64,000 nt of DNA from Enterobacter cloacae (GCF_013375935.1 NZ_CP056117.1:3906001-3970000), one strand, 5' to 3'; positions 1 through 15,074 are shown, counted from the stretch's first letter. Program-made: numbers and translations. Notes: generated by a model from the sequence alone, not told the origin.

Positions 1-343
1 ACGCGTCGACAAAGCGATTAAACTGGCAGTCCAGCTCGCGGGCAATCTCATCGAGCGGCAGCGCGTTCTGCTCCGCCAGTTCCCAAATCCATTTCCCCAG
101 CTGCCCGTCGCGCGTCAGGCCCGGCATTGGCGACAGCGGTAACCCAAGCGTCAGCACAAAGTGCATACCCACGCCCAGCTCTGGTACCTCACGGCTCAGC
201 TGAGCCGCGTGTTCTGCCGCCTCGCCGTTGATAAGCGCTGTTGTGGAGGTCACGACGCCCCGGCGACAGGCCTCAATAATGCCGTAGTTCTGCCCTTTCG
301 ACAGGCCAAAATCATCGGCATTTACGATCAGCAGGTTTTCCAT
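1..343 (-). CDS. chbG: Chitooligosaccharide deacetylase ChbG, N-terminal part (3' end outside window)
   Basis: Last gene of the chitobiose operon. ChbG removes an acetyl group from chitobiose-6-phosphate and related chitooligosaccharides so that they can induce ChbR and be split by ChbF (established for the E. coli protein). About 114 N-terminal residues are present; they open with [20 protein letters not shown], the YdjC-family metal-binding aspartate pair. The ATG at 343 is preceded by a consensus AGGAGG and lies 11 bases after the chbF stop, so the two are surely co-transcribed. The gene runs off the left edge of the window, so its C-terminal half cannot be judged. Confidence 0.95.
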   Translation of the reverse strand, partial: MENLLIVNADDFGLSKGQNYGIIEACRRGVVTSTTALINGEAAEHAAQLSREVPELGVGMHFVLTLGLPLSPMPGLTRDGQLGKWIWELAEQNALPLDEIARELDCQFNRFVDA

Positions 344-354
344 CGCGCCTCCTC

Positions 355-1704
355 TTAACGGTGTTTGAGCTTCTCAACCGTGGCGGCAAAGTTTGGCAGC
401 CATTTTTCATGCGCCAGGATCATTTCGCTCGCGAGTTTTTCGGCATCACGGTCAGAATGCACCAGCGGGCTCAGGTTCAGCGCCAGCAGCACGTCATTCA
501 GCTCGCCGCTCAGCGCCGCGTTGCTTGCGGCCACTTCAAAGCCCTTGATGGTATGAATGAGGCCCATCACCTTATCGTCGAAGTGGGTAATGCGCGGATG
601 CGGTTTCGCTCCCTCGCGCCCAAGAATACAGGTCATCTCAACGGCCCAGTCTGCCGGAATATTGTCGATGTGCCCATGATGCGGAACGTTCACATAGTGC
701 TCGGCCTGCTTGTCATTGTAAATGGCGTTGATCACCTCACACGCTGCATCCGAATAGTACGCCCCGCCGCGCTGCTCCAGCTCTTTCGGCTTCACGTTGA
801 GGTTCGGATCTTTATACAAATCAAAAAGCTGCTTCTCCACTTTCTGCACAACCTGCGCACGCGCGCCGCCTTTGTAGTACTCGCCCATTTCAATCGCCAG
901 CATCTCTTTCTGCTTGAAGTAGTAGAGCAGATACGAGCACGGCAGCAGATTCAGGGAGCGGATCAGCCCTTCGCTGAACGGCAGATCGAAAATGTTTTTC
1001 ACCGAGGCCGCGGTCAGGCGACCGGAGGCGACGCCGTCGAGCAGCTCCGCAAAGCGCGACTGCCCGTTCACCATCACGTCCTTGATAAATACCATGTGGT
1101 TGAGGCCGAACAGGTCAATGGAGAGTTCATCGCTATCGGTCAGTTCCAGCACGTCGCGAATGAACATTTTCATGCCGATCGGAATGTTGCAGACGCCGAT
1201 AAAGCGTTTAAAACCGGTGTGGCGATAGACTGCCTCGGTCACCATCCCGGCCGGATTGGTGAAGTTAATGACCCAGGCGTTCGGGCAAATCTCTTCCACG
1301 TCTTTAATGATGTCAAAAATCACCGGAATGGTACGCAGGCCCTTAAACAGGCCGCCTGCGCCGTTAGTTTCCTGGCCCAGATAACCGTGGCTCAGCGGAA
1401 TACGCTCGTCAAGCTCGCGCGCCTTCAACTGACCAACGCGCAGCTGCGTGGTTACGAAGTCTGCATCCTTCAGCGCCAGGCGGCGATCCAGCGTTTTATG
1501 CACGGTTAACGGCACACCGGCTTTTTCAACCATGCGTTTGCACAGGTCGAAAATAATATTCAGCTTTTCCTGGCCTTCTTCCACATCCACCAGCCATAAC
1601 TCGCTGACCGGTAATTCATGATAACGTTTCAGGAAACCTTCAAGTAATTCCGGGGTATAGCTGCTGCCGCCGCCGATGGTCACGACTTTTAATTTCTGTT
1701 GCAT
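355..1704 (-). CDS. chbF: 6-phospho-beta-glucosidase ChbF (GH4)
   Basis: Hydrolyses deacetylated chitobiose-6-phosphate and cellobiose-6-phosphate in the cytoplasm. It is a GH4 enzyme of 449 aa that uses NAD and a divalent metal. The N-terminal Rossmann motif [14 protein letters not shown] lies at about residues 7-20, the INFTNPAG motif at 146-153, and the metal ligands Cys172 (GVCNIPIG) and His203 (GLNHM) are both present, so it should be active. It sits between chbR and chbG in the standard chbBCARFG order. A long open frame on the opposite strand is a codon-bias shadow. Confidence 0.97.
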   Translation of the reverse strand: MQQKLKVVTIGGGSSYTPELLEGFLKRYHELPVSELWLVDVEEGQEKLNIIFDLCKRMVEKAGVPLTVHKTLDRRLALKDADFVTTQLRVGQLKARELDERIPLSHGYLGQETNGAGGLFKGLRTIPVIFDIIKDVEEICPNAWVINFTNPAGMVTEAVYRHTGFKRFIGVCNIPIGMKMFIRDVLELTDSDELSIDLFGLNHMVFIKDVMVNGQSRFAELLDGVASGRLTAASVKNIFDLPFSEGLIRSLNLLPCSYLLYYFKQKEMLAIEMGEYYKGGARAQVVQKVEKQLFDLYKDPNLNVKPKELEQRGGAYYSDAACEVINAIYNDKQAEHYVNVPHHGHIDNIPADWAVEMTCILGREGAKPHPRITHFDDKVMGLIHTIKGFEVAASNAALSGELNDVLLALNLSPLVHSDRDAEKLASEMILAHEKWLPNFAATVEKLKHR

Positions 1705-1813
1705 AATATCTCCCTTAGCGTATCAGGTTAACCGCCTGCAAGGTATAGCGTTCTCTTCCAGCTATTTGGGCAAGCAATTACGTCAATGTTCGTCGCGGAT
1801 AATCCGCGGAAGG

Positions 1814-2632
1814 TTAATTTATTACCGTTAAATTTTTGCGGTAACTGTTCGGTGTGAATGAAGTAAACTTTTTAAAGGTTTTAATAAACAGGCTGGGGCT
1901 ACTGTAACCGGATTCGTAAGCGATATCGGTGACCGAGTAGTTAGTAATTTCCAGCTGTTTTTTGGCAAAATTAATGCGGATTTCATTAATAATTTGCACC
2001 GGGGTTTTGCGGTAATAACGCTGCGTGGCGCGCGTTAAATATTCCTGAGATTTACCCGACAGCGCCACCATATTTTCAAGCGCGTTATCGCTGAACTGCC
2101 CTTTGTCGTGCATCAGCTCCACGGTACTGCGCAGCCACTGCGGAATATCATCAACCACCTGCTGTTCTTCACGGTGATGGCGAAGACGGTTCATCACGTA
2201 GAACGTCACGGTTTCAATAAATTCATCAAATTCACTGTCGCGGAAGTTCAGCGAGGCTATAACCGTTTCAATCCAGGTCATAAACTCGTTTTTGACGCGA
2301 TACACCTGTGACGCCACGAAGCAGAACGGCACCAGCGGCAGATAGTGCTTTTCGAAGAAGCGCCGGCTCACCCCCACGTTCAGGATCCGCGTAGCACCAA
2401 ATTCATAAAAGCTCTGGTGATAAGAGCCCATCGGCAGAAAGACGAAATCGCCGCGCTCAAGCAGGACGCGCTTACCGTTGATCTCCTGGTAGTATCGGCC
2501 GGTCAGAACAATCGTGAACTCGTAGTAGTCATGCTGGTGCAGACCACTGGCGCTCTCCGTTTTGTTGTAAATAACCACGTGAAAATTTTTGCCATTAAAC
2601 AGCTGCTGCTCATGTGCGGTTTTGATTTCCAT
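1814..2632 (-). CDS. chbR: AraC-family regulator ChbR of the chitobiose operon
   Basis: Dual regulator of the chb operon: represses without inducer and activates with chitobiose-6-phosphate (known for E. coli ChbR). The 272-aa protein has an N-terminal cupin-like sensor (His-rich LHQHDYYEF near residue 32) and a C-terminal AraC/XylS double helix-turn-helix (about 165-270) ending in the typical [20 protein letters not shown] block. The gene is embedded in the operon between chbA and chbF, so its level rises with induction. It is a few residues shorter at the N-terminus than the 280-aa E. coli protein. Confidence 0.96.
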   Translation of the reverse strand: MEIKTAHEQQLFNGKNFHVVIYNKTESASGLHQHDYYEFTIVLTGRYYQEINGKRVLLERGDFVFLPMGSYHQSFYEFGATRILNVGVSRRFFEKHYLPLVPFCFVASQVYRVKNEFMTWIETVIASLNFRDSEFDEFIETVTFYVMNRLRHHREEQQVVDDIPQWLRSTVELMHDKGQFSDNALENMVALSGKSQEYLTRATQRYYRKTPVQIINEIRINFAKKQLEITNYSVTDIAYESGYSSPSLFIKTFKKFTSFTPNSYRKNLTVIN

Positions 2633-2661
2633 CGTGCTGACCTCCTGATGCCTGTTCGGAC

Positions 2662-3009
2662 TTACTGCATCTTCTCGTGAAGCTCAATGAGCTCTGCCAC
2701 CAGCTCGCGCGCCAGCATGGAGGTCATCAGGTGATCCTGCGCATGAACCAGCACCAGGCTCACCTTCATCTTCCCTTCGCCCTGATCGCCTTCAATGAGC
2801 TTCGTCTGCACCAGGTGCGCTTCGTTTAACGCAGTGCGGGACTGATCCATCATGGTTTTCGCGGCGACAAAATCGCCCTGCTTGGCCTGCTTGAGCGCGG
2901 CATACGCCAGGCTGCGCGCCTGCCCGGAGTTGATGATAAGGCCCATCACCACTTCTTCCAGATCGTTCTCTGCGGCCTCTTCGGCAACGATACTATCCAA
3001 ATCTAACAT
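2662..3009 (-). CDS. chbA: PTS N,N'-diacetylchitobiose-specific EIIA component
   Basis: Cytoplasmic EIIA of the chitobiose phosphotransferase system. It takes phosphate from HPr and passes it to ChbB. The 115-aa protein is an all-helical Lac-family IIA; the active-site motif VHAQDHLM is present, with the phosphorylatable His89 as in E. coli ChbA. It begins with several acidic residues, as the E. coli protein does. It follows chbC by about 50 bases in the operon; the start has AGGAG just upstream. Confidence 0.97.
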   Translation of the reverse strand: MLDLDSIVAEEAAENDLEEVVMGLIINSGQARSLAYAALKQAKQGDFVAAKTMMDQSRTALNEAHLVQTKLIEGDQGEGKMKVSLVLVHAQDHLMTSMLARELVAELIELHEKMQ

Positions 3010-3057
3010 CTTTTAGCTCCTTTTCGCCGGCGCGGGTTGCCCCGCGCCGTGCAATTT

Positions 3058-4416
3058 TTAGAATTTCAGTGCGAGGGCGATATCCTCTTCGCTCTCTTCT
3101 TCATCGATAACCGTTGCGGCTTTGTTGGCAATCGCCACGAACGGCATGTAGAGCAGGGTTGCAATTCCGAGGTTGAATATCGCCAGCAGGAAGGCGGCTA
3201 CGCTACCGTTGGTGTTGAAGAACGCGCCCAGACCGGCCGGCATCGTCCACGGTGCAATGTTGGTCACCGGCGGGATAATGCCCAGGTAGTACGCCGTCAG
3301 CGTAATCGCAGCCAGCAGCGGTTGAACCAGGATAAAGGGAATGAACATCACCGGGTTCATGATAATTGGCAGACCAAACAGGATTGGCTCGTTGATCTGG
3401 AAGATACCTGACGGCAGGGCCAGCTTCGCAACCTGACGATGGTCAGCGCGGCGAGAGACAATAAAGACCGCGATGATAAGACCCAGCGTCGCCCCGGTCC
3501 CCCCCAGGAAGATATAGGAGTCAAGCATCGGCTTCGCCCACACATGGAAAGTTTTACCGGCTGCCAGCGCCGCGTCAACGGAGCCGTACTGCTGGTAAAG
3601 CGCAACGTTTTCCAGTGCCCACGGGGTCATAATGCCGCTGTCCAGCGCCGCCAGTGCCAGTGAACCATGCACGCCGAAGAACCACAGCAGGGAGGTAAAG
3701 ATGACATACGCCCAACCGACCACGCTACCCATCGACGCCAGCGGCGTTGAGATAGAGTCCATGATGATCTGGTGGAAGTTAGTCCCCCAGTGAGAGAGCG
3801 CCCAGGCAATAATCCCCATGATGGAGAGAATAATGAAGCCCGGAATCAGCGCGGAAAATGAACGAGAAACGGAGGCCGGTACGCTATCCGGCAGGCGGAT
3901 AACCCAGTTGCGGCGAATGATAAAGGTGAACATTTCGGCCACCACCAGCCCGATGATAATACCGGAAATGATATTTGCCCCGCCCAGCCAGTTAGCGCCA
4001 ACCGCATAGGCATCGCCCACGCTGTACGGTGTAACGGTCATAAACGCGGCAATAGACAGTAAGCCCGCCGCCAGCGGATCCACCTTACGCTCTTCCGCCA
4101 GCGCCATTCCTATAAAGAAAGGCGCCATCAGCGACATAATACCCAACGTACCGTTGTATACGTTGCCGCCAATGGCTTTCAGGCCGTTAAGGGTTTCAAT
4201 AGTGGATGCGTCTAACCTAATTCCTAATGAATAAAAAAAGGAACCTTCACCAAAGCTCAGAAAAACGTTGTTAATTAAAACGAACATTGCCCCTGCTAAC
4301 GTCAACGGCATTAATTTAATAAAACCGTTTTTAATGGCGTTAACGTGAGGCTGCTTTCCTATTTTAACAGCAAAAGGAAGGAGTACCTTTTCAAGTGAAG
4401 CGATAACTTTACTCAT
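3058..4416 (-). CDS. chbC: PTS N,N'-diacetylchitobiose permease, EIIC component
   Basis: Inner-membrane channel that imports chitobiose (and cellobiose and other aryl-beta-glucosides) while ChbB phosphorylates it. The 452-aa protein is hydrophobic throughout with about ten membrane-spanning segments, consistent with the Lac/chitobiose IIC fold. It ends in an acidic cytoplasmic tail ([11 protein letters not shown]). Its 80-base leader from chbB contains the ChiX decoy site described separately. Family assignment is certain from order and sequence. Confidence 0.97.
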   Translation of the reverse strand: MSKVIASLEKVLLPFAVKIGKQPHVNAIKNGFIKLMPLTLAGAMFVLINNVFLSFGEGSFFYSLGIRLDASTIETLNGLKAIGGNVYNGTLGIMSLMAPFFIGMALAEERKVDPLAAGLLSIAAFMTVTPYSVGDAYAVGANWLGGANIISGIIIGLVVAEMFTFIIRRNWVIRLPDSVPASVSRSFSALIPGFIILSIMGIIAWALSHWGTNFHQIIMDSISTPLASMGSVVGWAYVIFTSLLWFFGVHGSLALAALDSGIMTPWALENVALYQQYGSVDAALAAGKTFHVWAKPMLDSYIFLGGTGATLGLIIAVFIVSRRADHRQVAKLALPSGIFQINEPILFGLPIIMNPVMFIPFILVQPLLAAITLTAYYLGIIPPVTNIAPWTMPAGLGAFFNTNGSVAAFLLAIFNLGIATLLYMPFVAIANKAATVIDEEESEEDIALALKF

Positions 4417-4472
4417 AGGAAAATACCCTTAAATGCCGCAACGCGGGTTACGGCGTATTGTGTGTGAAATTA

Positions 4473-4484
4473 CTCTTTGACGGG
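4473..4484 (-). promoter_or_regulatory. ChiX small-RNA decoy (trap) site in the chbB-chbC spacer
   Basis: Read on the mRNA strand this is CCCGUCAAAGAG, a perfect complement of the seed region of the small RNA ChiX (CUCUUUGACGGG in E. coli ChiX as I remember it). Extended to CCCGUCAAAGAGUAAU it matches 15 of 16 positions. In E. coli and Salmonella the same spacer pairs with ChiX and triggers its decay when chb is induced, which releases the chitoporin mRNA. The position between chbB and chbC is the same here. No chiX gene lies in this window. Confidence 0.8.
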
Positions 4485-4496
4485 AAAAATAAAAAA

Positions 4497-4814
4497 TTAA
4501 TTAGCAGCTTTTTTAATCGCCGCAACAGCAGCTTTTAATACACCTAAACCATCAATTTTGCCGTACAGGCCAGAATCGATCACTTCGACCGGCTTATTCG
4601 GCAGCAGACGCTGAATTTCTGGCAACATATACGCAATTTGCGGACCCAGCAAAATAACGTCTGCCGTCCGGCCCTTTTCACCCGCCAGCGTTTCCGGAAA
4701 CGCTTCAATCACCACGGGGACTTCATATTTTTCAGCCTGCGCGCGCATCTTTGAAACCAGCAGTGAGGTTGACATGCCCGCAGAGCAGAACAGGTAGATA
4801 TGTTTCTTTTCCAT
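4497..4814 (-). CDS. chbB: PTS N,N'-diacetylchitobiose-specific EIIB component
   Basis: First gene of the chitobiose operon. This EIIB protein takes phosphate from ChbA on an active-site cysteine and gives it to the incoming sugar. The 105-aa protein shows the Lac-family IIB motif [13 protein letters not shown] with Cys10 as the phosphorylated residue. Translation start is the ATG at 4814 with a GGGAAG-type ribosome site. The upstream 230 bases contain candidate NagC and CRP sites, as expected for the operon promoter. Confidence 0.97.
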   Translation of the reverse strand: MEKKHIYLFCSAGMSTSLLVSKMRAQAEKYEVPVVIEAFPETLAGEKGRTADVILLGPQIAYMLPEIQRLLPNKPVEVIDSGLYGKIDGLGVLKAAVAAIKKAAN

Positions 4815-4983
4815 GATAACTTCCCTCTTGTTTGTCTGACCGCCGTCGCGCTATCACTCGACTCGCTCTCCTGGCTGACGGACAGTGTGCTGAACATTGT
4901 TTGTCGTTGAAGTGAGTATACGCAATGGTACAGGGAGGGGATAATTCTGGATAGGCTGAAATTGTCTCTCATTGACCTGGCTT

Positions 4984-4999
4984 GTTGACTACCTTCACA
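4984..4999 (-). promoter_or_regulatory. Candidate CRP site upstream of chbB
   Basis: On the minus strand the sequence reads TGTGA-AGGTAG-TCAAC, a CRP-type site with one perfect half (TGTGA) and a second half that differs from TCACA. It lies about 170 bases before the chbB start and beside a candidate NagC palindrome, matching the CRP/NagC layout known for the E. coli chb promoter. No transcription start was identified, so spacing cannot be tested. Confidence 0.4.
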
Positions 5000-5008
5000 T
5001 TTCAGGCA

Positions 5009-5031
5009 AATAATTCGCGGCAAGAATTAAG
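5009..5031. promoter_or_regulatory. Candidate NagC operator upstream of chbB
   Basis: Inverted repeat TAATTC-N7-GAATTA (5011-5029) with A/T flanks, similar to the A/T-rich palindromes with a GC-containing centre bound by NagC. It lies next to the candidate CRP site, between the osmE terminator and chbB. E. coli chb is repressed by NagC, so such a site is expected; the assignment is by pattern only. Confidence 0.35.
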
Positions 5032-5045
5032 ATTTACGCAGGTAT

Positions 5046-5076
5046 AAAAAAACCGGCCTTCAGGCCGGTTTTTTAA
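5046..5076. terminator. Rho-independent terminator downstream of osmE
   Basis: Hairpin AACCGGCCT-TC-AGGCCGGTT at 5051-5070, flanked by an A-run on the left and a T-run on the right, so it can act in both directions. It ends osmE transcription (minus strand) and insulates the chb promoter. Confidence 0.9.
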
Positions 5077-5095
5077 CGCTCTCAGGCAAGCGCGG

Positions 5096-5440
5096 TTACT
5101 GCGCCTTAGGTGCCTGTGGGTCGGTGTCGTATTCAGCACAGGTCTGGTAACCAGAATTGATCACGTGACCGGTATCGTCCAGAGCAACAAAGTACGTCTC
5201 TGCCTTACCATCACGTTGACCCAGAATATAGGTCTGGCAGGTACCGCGCGCGTGGATCATGGTGACCTCAGATGAAGGTTTACCGGCAATAGCCGCAACC
5301 TGCGAACGCGTCATGCCTTTCTTGACGTCTTTAACCACTGGCTGTGTGAACTGATCCGCGGTGCGATCGTAAGCCGTACACCCTGCCAGCATAGTCAGTA
5401 CCGCCGCTGCGCTTAAAATTCCTGCTACGTTCTTGTTCAT
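5096..5440 (-). CDS. osmE: Osmotically inducible lipoprotein OsmE
   Basis: Small outer-membrane lipoprotein of the SmpA/BamE-like fold, induced by high osmolarity and in stationary phase in E. coli. The 114-aa precursor has a signal peptide ending in the lipobox LAGC with Cys21 as the acylated residue, then a [16 protein letters not shown] segment typical of the BamE-like fold. It is divergent from nadE, as in E. coli. Its exact molecular role is not known. Confidence 0.95.
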   Translation of the reverse strand: MNKNVAGILSAAAVLTMLAGCTAYDRTADQFTQPVVKDVKKGMTRSQVAAIAGKPSSEVTMIHARGTCQTYILGQRDGKAETYFVALDDTGHVINSGYQTCAEYDTDPQAPKAQ

Positions 5441-5669
5441 ATTCCGTCCTCTTGTTTATCAGCGTGTTAACTAAGCATGGGATAAAAATTACTATTGTTC
5501 AACTTTGCGAGTTACGCCAGGCGAATTTCGGAAAATTCTAATAAAACAACGATAAGCTGCTAAATCGCTGTAAAACGATACACTCAAAACTGTGATCCTT
5601 GTCGTTTTCCCGACAAAGGGTTAGTTTTAACAGATCACTTTCTGTTTGGTTCTGCATAGGGAGGGCGTA

Positions 5670-6497
5670 ATGGCTCTGCAACAAGAGATTATTCAGGCGC
5701 TGGGCACGAAACCTGCGATTGATGCAAATGAAGAGATCCGTCGTAGCGTTGATTTTTTGAAAGCTTATCTGTCAGCACATCCCTTCCTGAAGACGCTGGT
5801 GCTGGGCATCAGCGGCGGGCAGGACTCCACTCTGGCCGGTAAGCTTAGCCAGATGGCCATCTCCGAGCTGCGCGAAGAGACCGGTGACGCCGCGCTGCAG
5901 TTTATCGCCGTACGCCTGCCGTACGGCGTTCAGGCCGACGAGCAGGACTGCCAGGATGCTATCGCCTTTATCCAGCCGGACCGGGTGCTCACCGTGAACA
6001 TTAAGGGTTCGGTGCTGGCAAGCGAGCAGGCGCTGCGCGAAGCCGGTATTGAACTGAGCGATTTTGTCCGGGGCAATGAGAAAGCCCGCGAGCGCATGAA
6101 GGCGCAGTACAGTATCGCCGGGATGACCAAAGGGGTTGTCGTAGGAACCGACCATGCGGCGGAAGCCATTACCGGTTTCTTCACTAAATACGGCGATGGC
6201 GGCACGGACATCAACCCGCTCTTCCGCCTGAACAAGCGTCAGGGCAAGCAGCTGCTGGCTGCGCTGGGCTGCCCGGAGCATCTCTACAAGAAAGCGCCAA
6301 CGGCCGATCTCGAAGACGATCGCCCTTCCCTGCCGGATGAAGCGGCGCTGGGCGTGACTTATGACAACATTGACGATTATCTGGAAGGCAAAACGCTCGA
6401 CGACGCTACCGCTAAGATTATCGAAGGCTGGTATCTGAAAACCGAGCACAAGCGCCGTCCACCGATTACGGTGTTTGACGATTTCTGGAAAAAGTAA
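5670..6497 (+). CDS. nadE: NH3-dependent NAD+ synthetase
   Basis: Last step of NAD biosynthesis: amidates deamido-NAD with ammonia and ATP. The 275-aa cytoplasmic enzyme has the N-type ATP pyrophosphatase P-loop SGGQDS at residues 48-53 and the conserved [20 protein letters not shown] block. I chose the ATG at 5670, preceded by GGGAGGG, because it matches the E. coli start; an in-frame TTG at 5646 would add eight residues before the ribosome site. It is followed by a good terminator. Confidence 0.97.
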   Translation: MALQQEIIQALGTKPAIDANEEIRRSVDFLKAYLSAHPFLKTLVLGISGGQDSTLAGKLSQMAISELREETGDAALQFIAVRLPYGVQADEQDCQDAIAFIQPDRVLTVNIKGSVLASEQALREAGIELSDFVRGNEKARERMKAQYSIAGMTKGVVVGTDHAAEAITGFFTKYGDGGTDINPLFRLNKRQGKQLLAALGCPEHLYKKAPTADLEDDRPSLPDEAALGVTYDNIDDYLEGKTLDDATAKIIEGWYLKTEHKRRPPITVFDDFWKK

Positions 6498-6524
6498 AAG
6501 CAGAACGGTAACTCAGTTTTGCAG

Positions 6525-6557
6525 GCCGGGTGAGGTACCGCCGCCCGGCTCTTTTTT
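6525..6557 (+). terminator. Terminator after nadE (REP-like hairpin)
   Basis: Stem GCCGGGTG (6525-6532) pairs with CGCCCGGC (6542-6549, one G-T pair), followed by a run of six T. The sequence resembles the REP-like hairpins seen elsewhere in the window. Confidence 0.8.
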
Positions 6558-6576
6558 AACCACCCAACTCCTGCTA

Positions 6577-6596
6577 CACTGTATGCCTGAACAGTA
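6577..6596 (+). promoter_or_regulatory. LexA (SOS) box of cho
   Basis: CACTGTATGCCTGAACAGTA has the LexA core CTG-N10-CAG with a TA right flank. It lies only 13 bases before the chosen GTG start of cho, so LexA binding would cover the promoter start region. E. coli cho is a known SOS gene, which supports this. Confidence 0.88.
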
Positions 6597-6609
6597 TATG
6601 GAGCAGTAT

Positions 6610-7488
6610 GTGAGCAGGCGTCAATCCGCCCCGCGTCTTGAGTTTGAAGCGGCGGCTATCTACGAATATCCCGAGCATCTTCGCCCCTGGCTTGAGGCAC
6701 TGCCTAAACAGCCTGGCGTCTACTTCTTTCACGGCGACAGCGACACCATGCCGCTCTATATCGGCAAAAGCGTCAATATCCGCAGCCGGGTAATGTCGCA
6801 CCTGCGAACGCCGGACGAAGCGTCAATGCTCAGGCAGTCGCGGCGCATCACATGGATAGAGACGGCAGGCGAGCTGGGCGCGCTTCTGCTCGAAGCCAGG
6901 CTTATCAAGGAGCAGCAACCGCTGTTTAATAAACGCCTGCGCCGCAACCGCCAGCTTTGTTCCCTGCAGGTCAACGCCGGAAAACCGCAGGTCGTCTACG
7001 CGCGTGAAGTCGATTTTTCGCATGAACCGAATCTCTACGGCCTGTTTGCCAACAAGCGTGCCGCGCTGCAAACCCTGCAAACGCTGGCAGATGAATTACA
7101 GCTTTGTTATGGCCTGTTGGGGCTGGAAGCCACCACCCGCGGGCGCGCCTGTTTCCGCTCCGCGCTGAAGCGCTGCGCCGGAGCGTGCTGCGGAAAGGAG
7201 AGCGTTGAAGAGCATCATGCCCGCTTTATGGCGGGCCTGGCCTCCATCAGCGTCAACTGCTGGCCGTGGGACGGCGCCGTGGCGTTGAAGGAAACCCGCG
7301 ACGGCATGACGCACTATCACATTATCCGCAACTGGCTCTGGCTTGGCGCCGTCGAAAACCTGAATGACGCAGCCGCTCTGCTGCGCACCCCTGCGGGGTT
7401 CGATCAGGACGGCTATAAAATTCTGTGTAAGCCGCTGTTAACCGGAAAGTATGAGATTATCGTGCTTAATGACCCGGCAGCCAGGTGA
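6610..7488 (+). CDS. cho: SOS-inducible excinuclease Cho (UvrC homologue)
   Basis: Makes the 3' incision in nucleotide excision repair of bulky lesions, working with UvrAB as an alternative to UvrC. The 292-aa protein keeps the GIY-YIG nuclease core (GVYFF at 36, LYIG at 49-52, [17 protein letters not shown]) and the Cys-rich segment [10 protein letters not shown] of UvrC-type proteins. I chose the GTG at 6610 because [13 protein letters not shown] aligns exactly with the E. coli N-terminus and has GGAG six bases before it; ATG at 6598 is an alternative. The 3' end overlaps the convergent ves by 23 bases. Confidence 0.93.
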   Translation: MSRRQSAPRLEFEAAAIYEYPEHLRPWLEALPKQPGVYFFHGDSDTMPLYIGKSVNIRSRVMSHLRTPDEASMLRQSRRITWIETAGELGALLLEARLIKEQQPLFNKRLRRNRQLCSLQVNAGKPQVVYAREVDFSHEPNLYGLFANKRAALQTLQTLADELQLCYGLLGLEATTRGRACFRSALKRCAGACCGKESVEEHHARFMAGLASISVNCWPWDGAVALKETRDGMTHYHIIRNWLWLGAVENLNDAAALLRTPAGFDQDGYKILCKPLLTGKYEIIVLNDPAAR

Positions 7489-8022
7489 TTTCGCTGAACA
7501 GCAGCGTGCCTTTCGATGCCAGTAAACGAAGGGTATGCGTGCCCTCTTCCCAGCTGGCTCCCTGATCGGCGGTCAGCAATTTATCTCCCAGCTGCCAGGC
7601 ACCGCTTAACACGAACGCCACGCCGCCGCGTGACGCGAAGGTGGTGAACGTACGATTAGCGACGCGCACCTTAGCCTGACAGCGGTCCCGCCGGGTCATG
7701 ATGTTAAAGTCCATCGACATCTTCCCCTCCGTGAGCACGGCCTTCACCGCCAGATCCCCCGCAAAGCCGTAAGGCTGATGGTGCTTCAGGGTATGGCAAA
7801 ACGCGCTGCCCGCATCCAGGGTCACTTCGCCGCCTTCCAGCAGCGTAATCACCCGGTCAACGCCCGGAAAGCGGAGAATTCGCCGTTGCTGGCGATGGAG
7901 GCAATGCTGGCCCGCCAGAAAAACTCCCGCGTCGCGGGAGGGAAACAGCAAATCTCACGCGTCTCACCCGCGCCGTTACGCCAGAGGCTGACCGGCATTT
8001 TACGGATATCAAAGAATTCCAT
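7466..8022 (-). pseudogene. ves: ves (HutD-family cupin), frameshifted
   Basis: Homologue of E. coli Ves, a cold- and stress-related cupin of the HutD family with unclear function. The N-terminal part ([16 protein letters not shown] to NGEFSAF, from ATG at 8022) and the C-terminal part ([15 protein letters not shown] to the end) are in different frames. The break is at the TTT run (AAA at 7868-7870 on the plus strand); one more T would restore a single 185-codon frame aligning end to end with Ves. No other lesion is visible, so this is either a fresh pseudogene or a single homopolymer sequencing error. A good ribosome site (AGGAG) precedes the start. Confidence 0.85.
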
Positions 8023-8108
8023 TACCACTCCTGAAGGACGCACCGTGCGTATGGGCATTTTCACAGGGGTATTATCGGCAGCGGTAAGGCCAGACCTTAG
8101 GCATGGAA

Positions 8109-8171
8109 TAAAAGAAAAACCGCCGGTCCTGTCCACAGCGTTTTCGCTTTTGTAGACAGGAGCCCGGCGGT
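8109..8171 (-). terminator. Terminator downstream of spy
   Basis: Long hairpin: ACCGCCGG-TCCTGTC (8119-8133) pairs with GACAGGA (8155-8161) and CCGGCGGT (8164-8171). On the minus strand it is followed by a T-rich tract, complement of 8109-8118. Confidence 0.85.
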
Positions 8172-8189
8172 CTTAAGAGTGTGAGCCGA

Positions 8190-8684
8190 TTATTCGGCTG
8201 GTGCTGGCATTTTACCTTCCGGCGCGGCACGTTCTGTCAGACACTTCTCAAAATTGGCATTAAACTGTTTTTTCTGTTCCGGCGTCAGAATGTTGTAAAT
8301 CTTGTTCTGGGTTTCCATATGGGCCAGCATGCGGGCCTTATGCTGCTCAGCCATCTTGTCGATCTGCGCTTCGGCTTTGGCCTTATCGAAGCTGTCGCTG
8401 GCAATGATGTCGTGCATCGCGCGGCGCTCTTCCAGCGGAGGACGCTTCATCTGGTCACGCTGGCTTTTCCTGATGTCGCGGATCTGCTGTTTCTGCGCGT
8501 CGGTCAGATTCAGATCTTTAAACATCATCATTTCATGGTGCATACCCGGCTTGCCTTTATGATGCATCATCATTTTGCCTTCAGCTGGCGCGGCGGTGGT
8601 GGTCGCGGTATCGGCGGCGAACGCGGTGCTGGTAGCGCCCAGAGCCAGGGTAGAGGCAACAAACAGTGCAGTTAATTTACGCAT
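8190..8684 (-). CDS. spy: ATP-independent periplasmic chaperone Spy
   Basis: Envelope-stress chaperone that holds unfolding proteins in the periplasm; in E. coli it is strongly induced by CpxR and BaeR. The 164-aa precursor has a clear Sec signal (cleavage after AFA, residue 23), a Met/His-rich linker (KMMMHHKGKPGMHHEMMM) and two LTxxQ motifs (LNLTDAQ and NILTPEQ), the family hallmark. Just upstream the minus strand reads CTAAA-CCCC-GTAAA near 8740-8755, a possible weak CpxR box. It has its own terminator and is likely monocistronic. Confidence 0.95.
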   Translation of the reverse strand: MRKLTALFVASTLALGATSTAFAADTATTTAAPAEGKMMMHHKGKPGMHHEMMMFKDLNLTDAQKQQIRDIRKSQRDQMKRPPLEERRAMHDIIASDSFDKAKAEAQIDKMAEQHKARMLAHMETQNKIYNILTPEQKKQFNANFEKCLTERAAPEGKMPAPAE

Positions 8685-8980
8685 AATGTCTTTCCTTACT
8701 TTCAGTTATTCTTCGGCGCTACGCCGTGTTGACGAGATTAACTTTACGGGGTTTAGCGTCAATTAATCAGAGCAACGGTAAAACAATGAAAGTATAAAAA
8801 ACACTTTTTCGCCAATTGTGGAGAAATTAAGGAAAAATAATGGAGAGATGAAAGTAAAATATTCAACAAGATGATTTTAAAGAGATTATGGAGAAGTATA
8901 GCGAAGTGGCGTTTAATAATAAAGCAATTATCCAGGAATATTCCGCAAACAAAACAAGAACGCTTTTATCGCTAAGAAAT
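8685..8980. other. Intergenic region between spy and the ast terminator
   Basis: About 300 bases of A+T-rich DNA holding the spy promoter (minus strand) near 8690-8800. A plus-strand frame of 34 codons starts at about 8871 but has no ribosome site; nothing else gene-like is visible. Confidence 0.5.
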
Positions 8981-9020
8981 TAATAAACCGTTTCCCCTCC
9001 GGTCGACGCGAGGGGAAACG
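8981..9020 (-). terminator. Terminator of the astCADBE operon
   Basis: Perfect 11-bp stem CGTTTCCCCTC (8989-8999) / GAGGGGAAACG (9010-9020), immediately after the astE stop on the minus strand and followed there by TTTATTA. Confidence 0.85.
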
Positions 9021-9021
9021 A

Positions 9022-9987
9022 TCAGGCCATTTTTTCCAGCATCAGCCCGGCTCGCAGACCAAACGCGACCGACGGATTGGGGAATAACACATATTCCGTG
9101 GATAGCTGTACCACATAGCGTTCATCTCCATCTTCCGCCAGCAGGACGCCCTGCCGGAACGGCGTAAAGTTCAGCGTATGGGCCGCCATATGCAGACGGA
9201 AAGCATCGCTGCGGCGCGTGATCTGCTGCACCACCCGATAGCGCGCCACGTGCCCCTGCGCGCGTGTCTGCATCTCACCTCCCAGCAACGCCGAAAGCGC
9301 ATGCTGCGTAGGGGCAAAGCGCGTCAGGTCGTTATGCCCGAACGGCAGCGCTTTTCCCAGCTCCAGCGTGCAGGACAGCGCGCCGAAATTCTCGCAGGTG
9401 AAGTGGGTGAAGGTGCCGCCCGGCGCCTGGTGAAAGACCAGCGCCTCTAGCCCCGCGTCGCCAAGCCAGGCCAGAAACGCTTCATCCCACGGCTGGTGAC
9501 GCTGCGGCAACACGCCAAAACGTACGTGGTACGAGGCGCGGATGGCGGTATGCAGATCGAGGTGCCAGCGCGCTGTCCCCGCGTCGGCAAAAAACGCGGC
9601 AACGGTAGCCTCCAGCCACCGGGCGCGCGCCGTTTCATCACTCACCGGGAACTGTGCCCAGCGGCCACCAAACATGCGGTTGAGGTCGCTTGCGAGATAG
9701 CGCTGGTTTTGCGCCAGCGCGGGCGGATTCCCCAGCACCACCAGCAGACGACAGCGCAGCGCGAACGCCCCGCCGAACAGCGCGCGCAGCACAATATCGA
9801 CAATCTCCACGGGTGCCGTTTCGTTTCCGTGAATGCCGGCAGAAAGCAGCAGCGACAGGTCATACTCCCCTGTCGGCGTCAGCTCAAGCACGCCCGGCCC
9901 CAGCCATCGCCAGTGGAACGAGGGGCCTTCCCCCTCTTGTAGTTCCGGCGTCTCTGCTGCCAGGGTCAGCGCCAGTAAATTCTCCAT
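9022..9987 (-). CDS. astE: Succinylglutamate desuccinylase AstE
   Basis: Final step of the arginine succinyltransferase (AST) pathway: cleaves N-succinylglutamate to succinate and glutamate. The 321-aa zinc enzyme of the M14/aspartoacylase-like family has metal ligands in [11 protein letters not shown] (His53, Glu56) and HLDLHTAIR, and the catalytic glutamate in [12 protein letters not shown]. It is the last gene of the operon; its start lies nine bases after the astB stop with a GGAGAG ribosome site. Confidence 0.96.
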   Translation of the reverse strand: MENLLALTLAAETPELQEGEGPSFHWRWLGPGVLELTPTGEYDLSLLLSAGIHGNETAPVEIVDIVLRALFGGAFALRCRLLVVLGNPPALAQNQRYLASDLNRMFGGRWAQFPVSDETARARWLEATVAAFFADAGTARWHLDLHTAIRASYHVRFGVLPQRHQPWDEAFLAWLGDAGLEALVFHQAPGGTFTHFTCENFGALSCTLELGKALPFGHNDLTRFAPTQHALSALLGGEMQTRAQGHVARYRVVQQITRRSDAFRLHMAAHTLNFTPFRQGVLLAEDGDERYVVQLSTEYVLFPNPSVAFGLRAGLMLEKMA

Positions 9988-9996
9988 ACCCTCTCC

Positions 9997-15074
<5,078 letters not shown>

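Noticed and set aside
361..1509. 382-codon plus-strand frame across chbF
   Set aside because: Antisense shadow of a GC-rich gene; no ribosome site and no protein-family features.
4709..5023. 104-codon frame over the chb promoter and chbB start
   Set aside because: Overlaps chbB in another phase and runs through its regulatory region; Arg/Cys-rich chance sequence.
8871..8976. 34-codon plus-strand frame between spy and ast
   Set aside because: No ribosome site and very Arg/Lys/Ile-rich; likely chance in A+T-rich DNA.
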